Origin: Paulinella micropora
Taxonomy: Eukaryota; Cercozoa; Imbricatea; Euglyphida
Direction: 5' to 3'
DNA length: 31,722 nt
Assembly: GCA_009731375.1 (NCBI GenBank)
Contig: BJOX01000048.1
Location: 401,739-433,460 of the forward strand
Below, in pieces: positions 1-31,722 of this stretch. The notes beneath the pieces were generated by a model that was not told the DNA's origin, ran no database searches, and was given only the letters and a program-made list of their open reading frames with translations. The translations under genes were made by a program, and so were the position numbers. The number at the start of each line of letters is the position of its first letter. Positions within the stretch are counted from its first letter, which is position 1.

Positions 1-43
<43 letters not shown>

Positions 44-81
44 CCTCCCTGCCCAGCTACCCCTGTTCCTACCTCCGGTTT

Positions 82-117
<36 letters not shown>

Positions 118-187
118 TCCCCAGCCACGCCTCCTTTTCTCTTTTCTTTTCTATCTACCTCTCTTCTCATCATGTATGTCTGATCTA

Positions 188-223
<36 letters not shown>

Positions 224-376
224 CATCCATCCAACCATCCATCCATCCATCCATCCCATCCATCCATCCATCCATCCATCCATCCATCTATCTATCTATC
301 TATCTATCTATCGTTTATCTATCCCATCCATCCATCCATCCATCCAGCTATCTATCTATCTATCTGTCTGGCGCAG
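1..376 (+). repeat. intron (3' part) upstream of exon 1: CT, TCTA and ATCC microsatellites
   Basis: CT runs occupy about 1-40 and 81-119. TCTA and ATCC tetranucleotide tracts fill about 185-366 and lead into the acceptor ctggcgcag. No exon is visible here. Confidence 0.85.
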
Positions 377-31663
<31,287 letters not shown>

Positions 31664-31714
<51 letters not shown>

Positions 31715-31722
31715 CTCCCCCC
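31664..31722 (+). repeat. start of intron 31: CT tract
   Basis: A CT repeat follows the donor and continues out of the window. The gene's remaining C-terminal exons lie beyond. Confidence 0.9.

Overview
The window is eukaryotic DNA lying inside one large gene on the + strand. By eye I can assemble 30 complete short exons (27-176 nt) plus the visible end of one more. Together they encode the middle and most of the C-terminal part of a Tudor-SN / SND1 protein (staphylococcal-nuclease-like domains plus a Tudor domain). The support is that each exon translates to the expected next piece of the family in order, each is bounded by AG...GT, and the reading phase matches at every junction where both exons are fully visible. 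The N-terminal SN domain(s) and the protein's last part lie outside the window. I see no second convincing gene, and no rRNA, CRISPR or prokaryotic feature.

Layout: exons 1-6 (377-8762) finish SN domain 2. Exons 7-16 (10032-17604) make SN domain 3, with part of exon 13 hidden in the 15635-16129 gap. Exons 17-24 (18855-24230) make SN domain 4. Exons 25-26 (24990-25914) carry an RG/RGG-rich linker. Exons 26-31 (to 31663) make the region around and including the Tudor domain. About 94% of the window is intron, filled with microsatellites (TATC, CTAC, CTTAC, CT, TTA, TATG, GATA), several foldback MITE-like families found in more than one intron, one tRNA-derived SINE, and five runs of N.

The outstanding observation is that exon-intron junctions of this gene have been copied repeatedly into the neighbouring intron. 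Exon 3' ends with their donors are copied downstream (exons 6, 10, 14, 29). Acceptors with exon 5' ends are copied upstream (exons 5, 6, 8, 11, 15, 24, 31). Copy number runs from 2 to roughly 50 (the 2.1-kb array after exon 10). Many copies carry substitutions, stops, frameshifts or destroyed splice dinucleotides. A second notable point is a MITE whose terminus forms the 5' splice site after exon 24.

Organism: a eukaryote with large, repeat-packed introns, tiny exons and fairly GC-rich coding sequence. A protist or alga fits best. A chromerid such as Chromera is only a guess, based on memory of similar low-complexity gene models, and the sequence does not prove it. The long open frames reading [26 protein letters not shown] and the like are microsatellite translations, not proteins.
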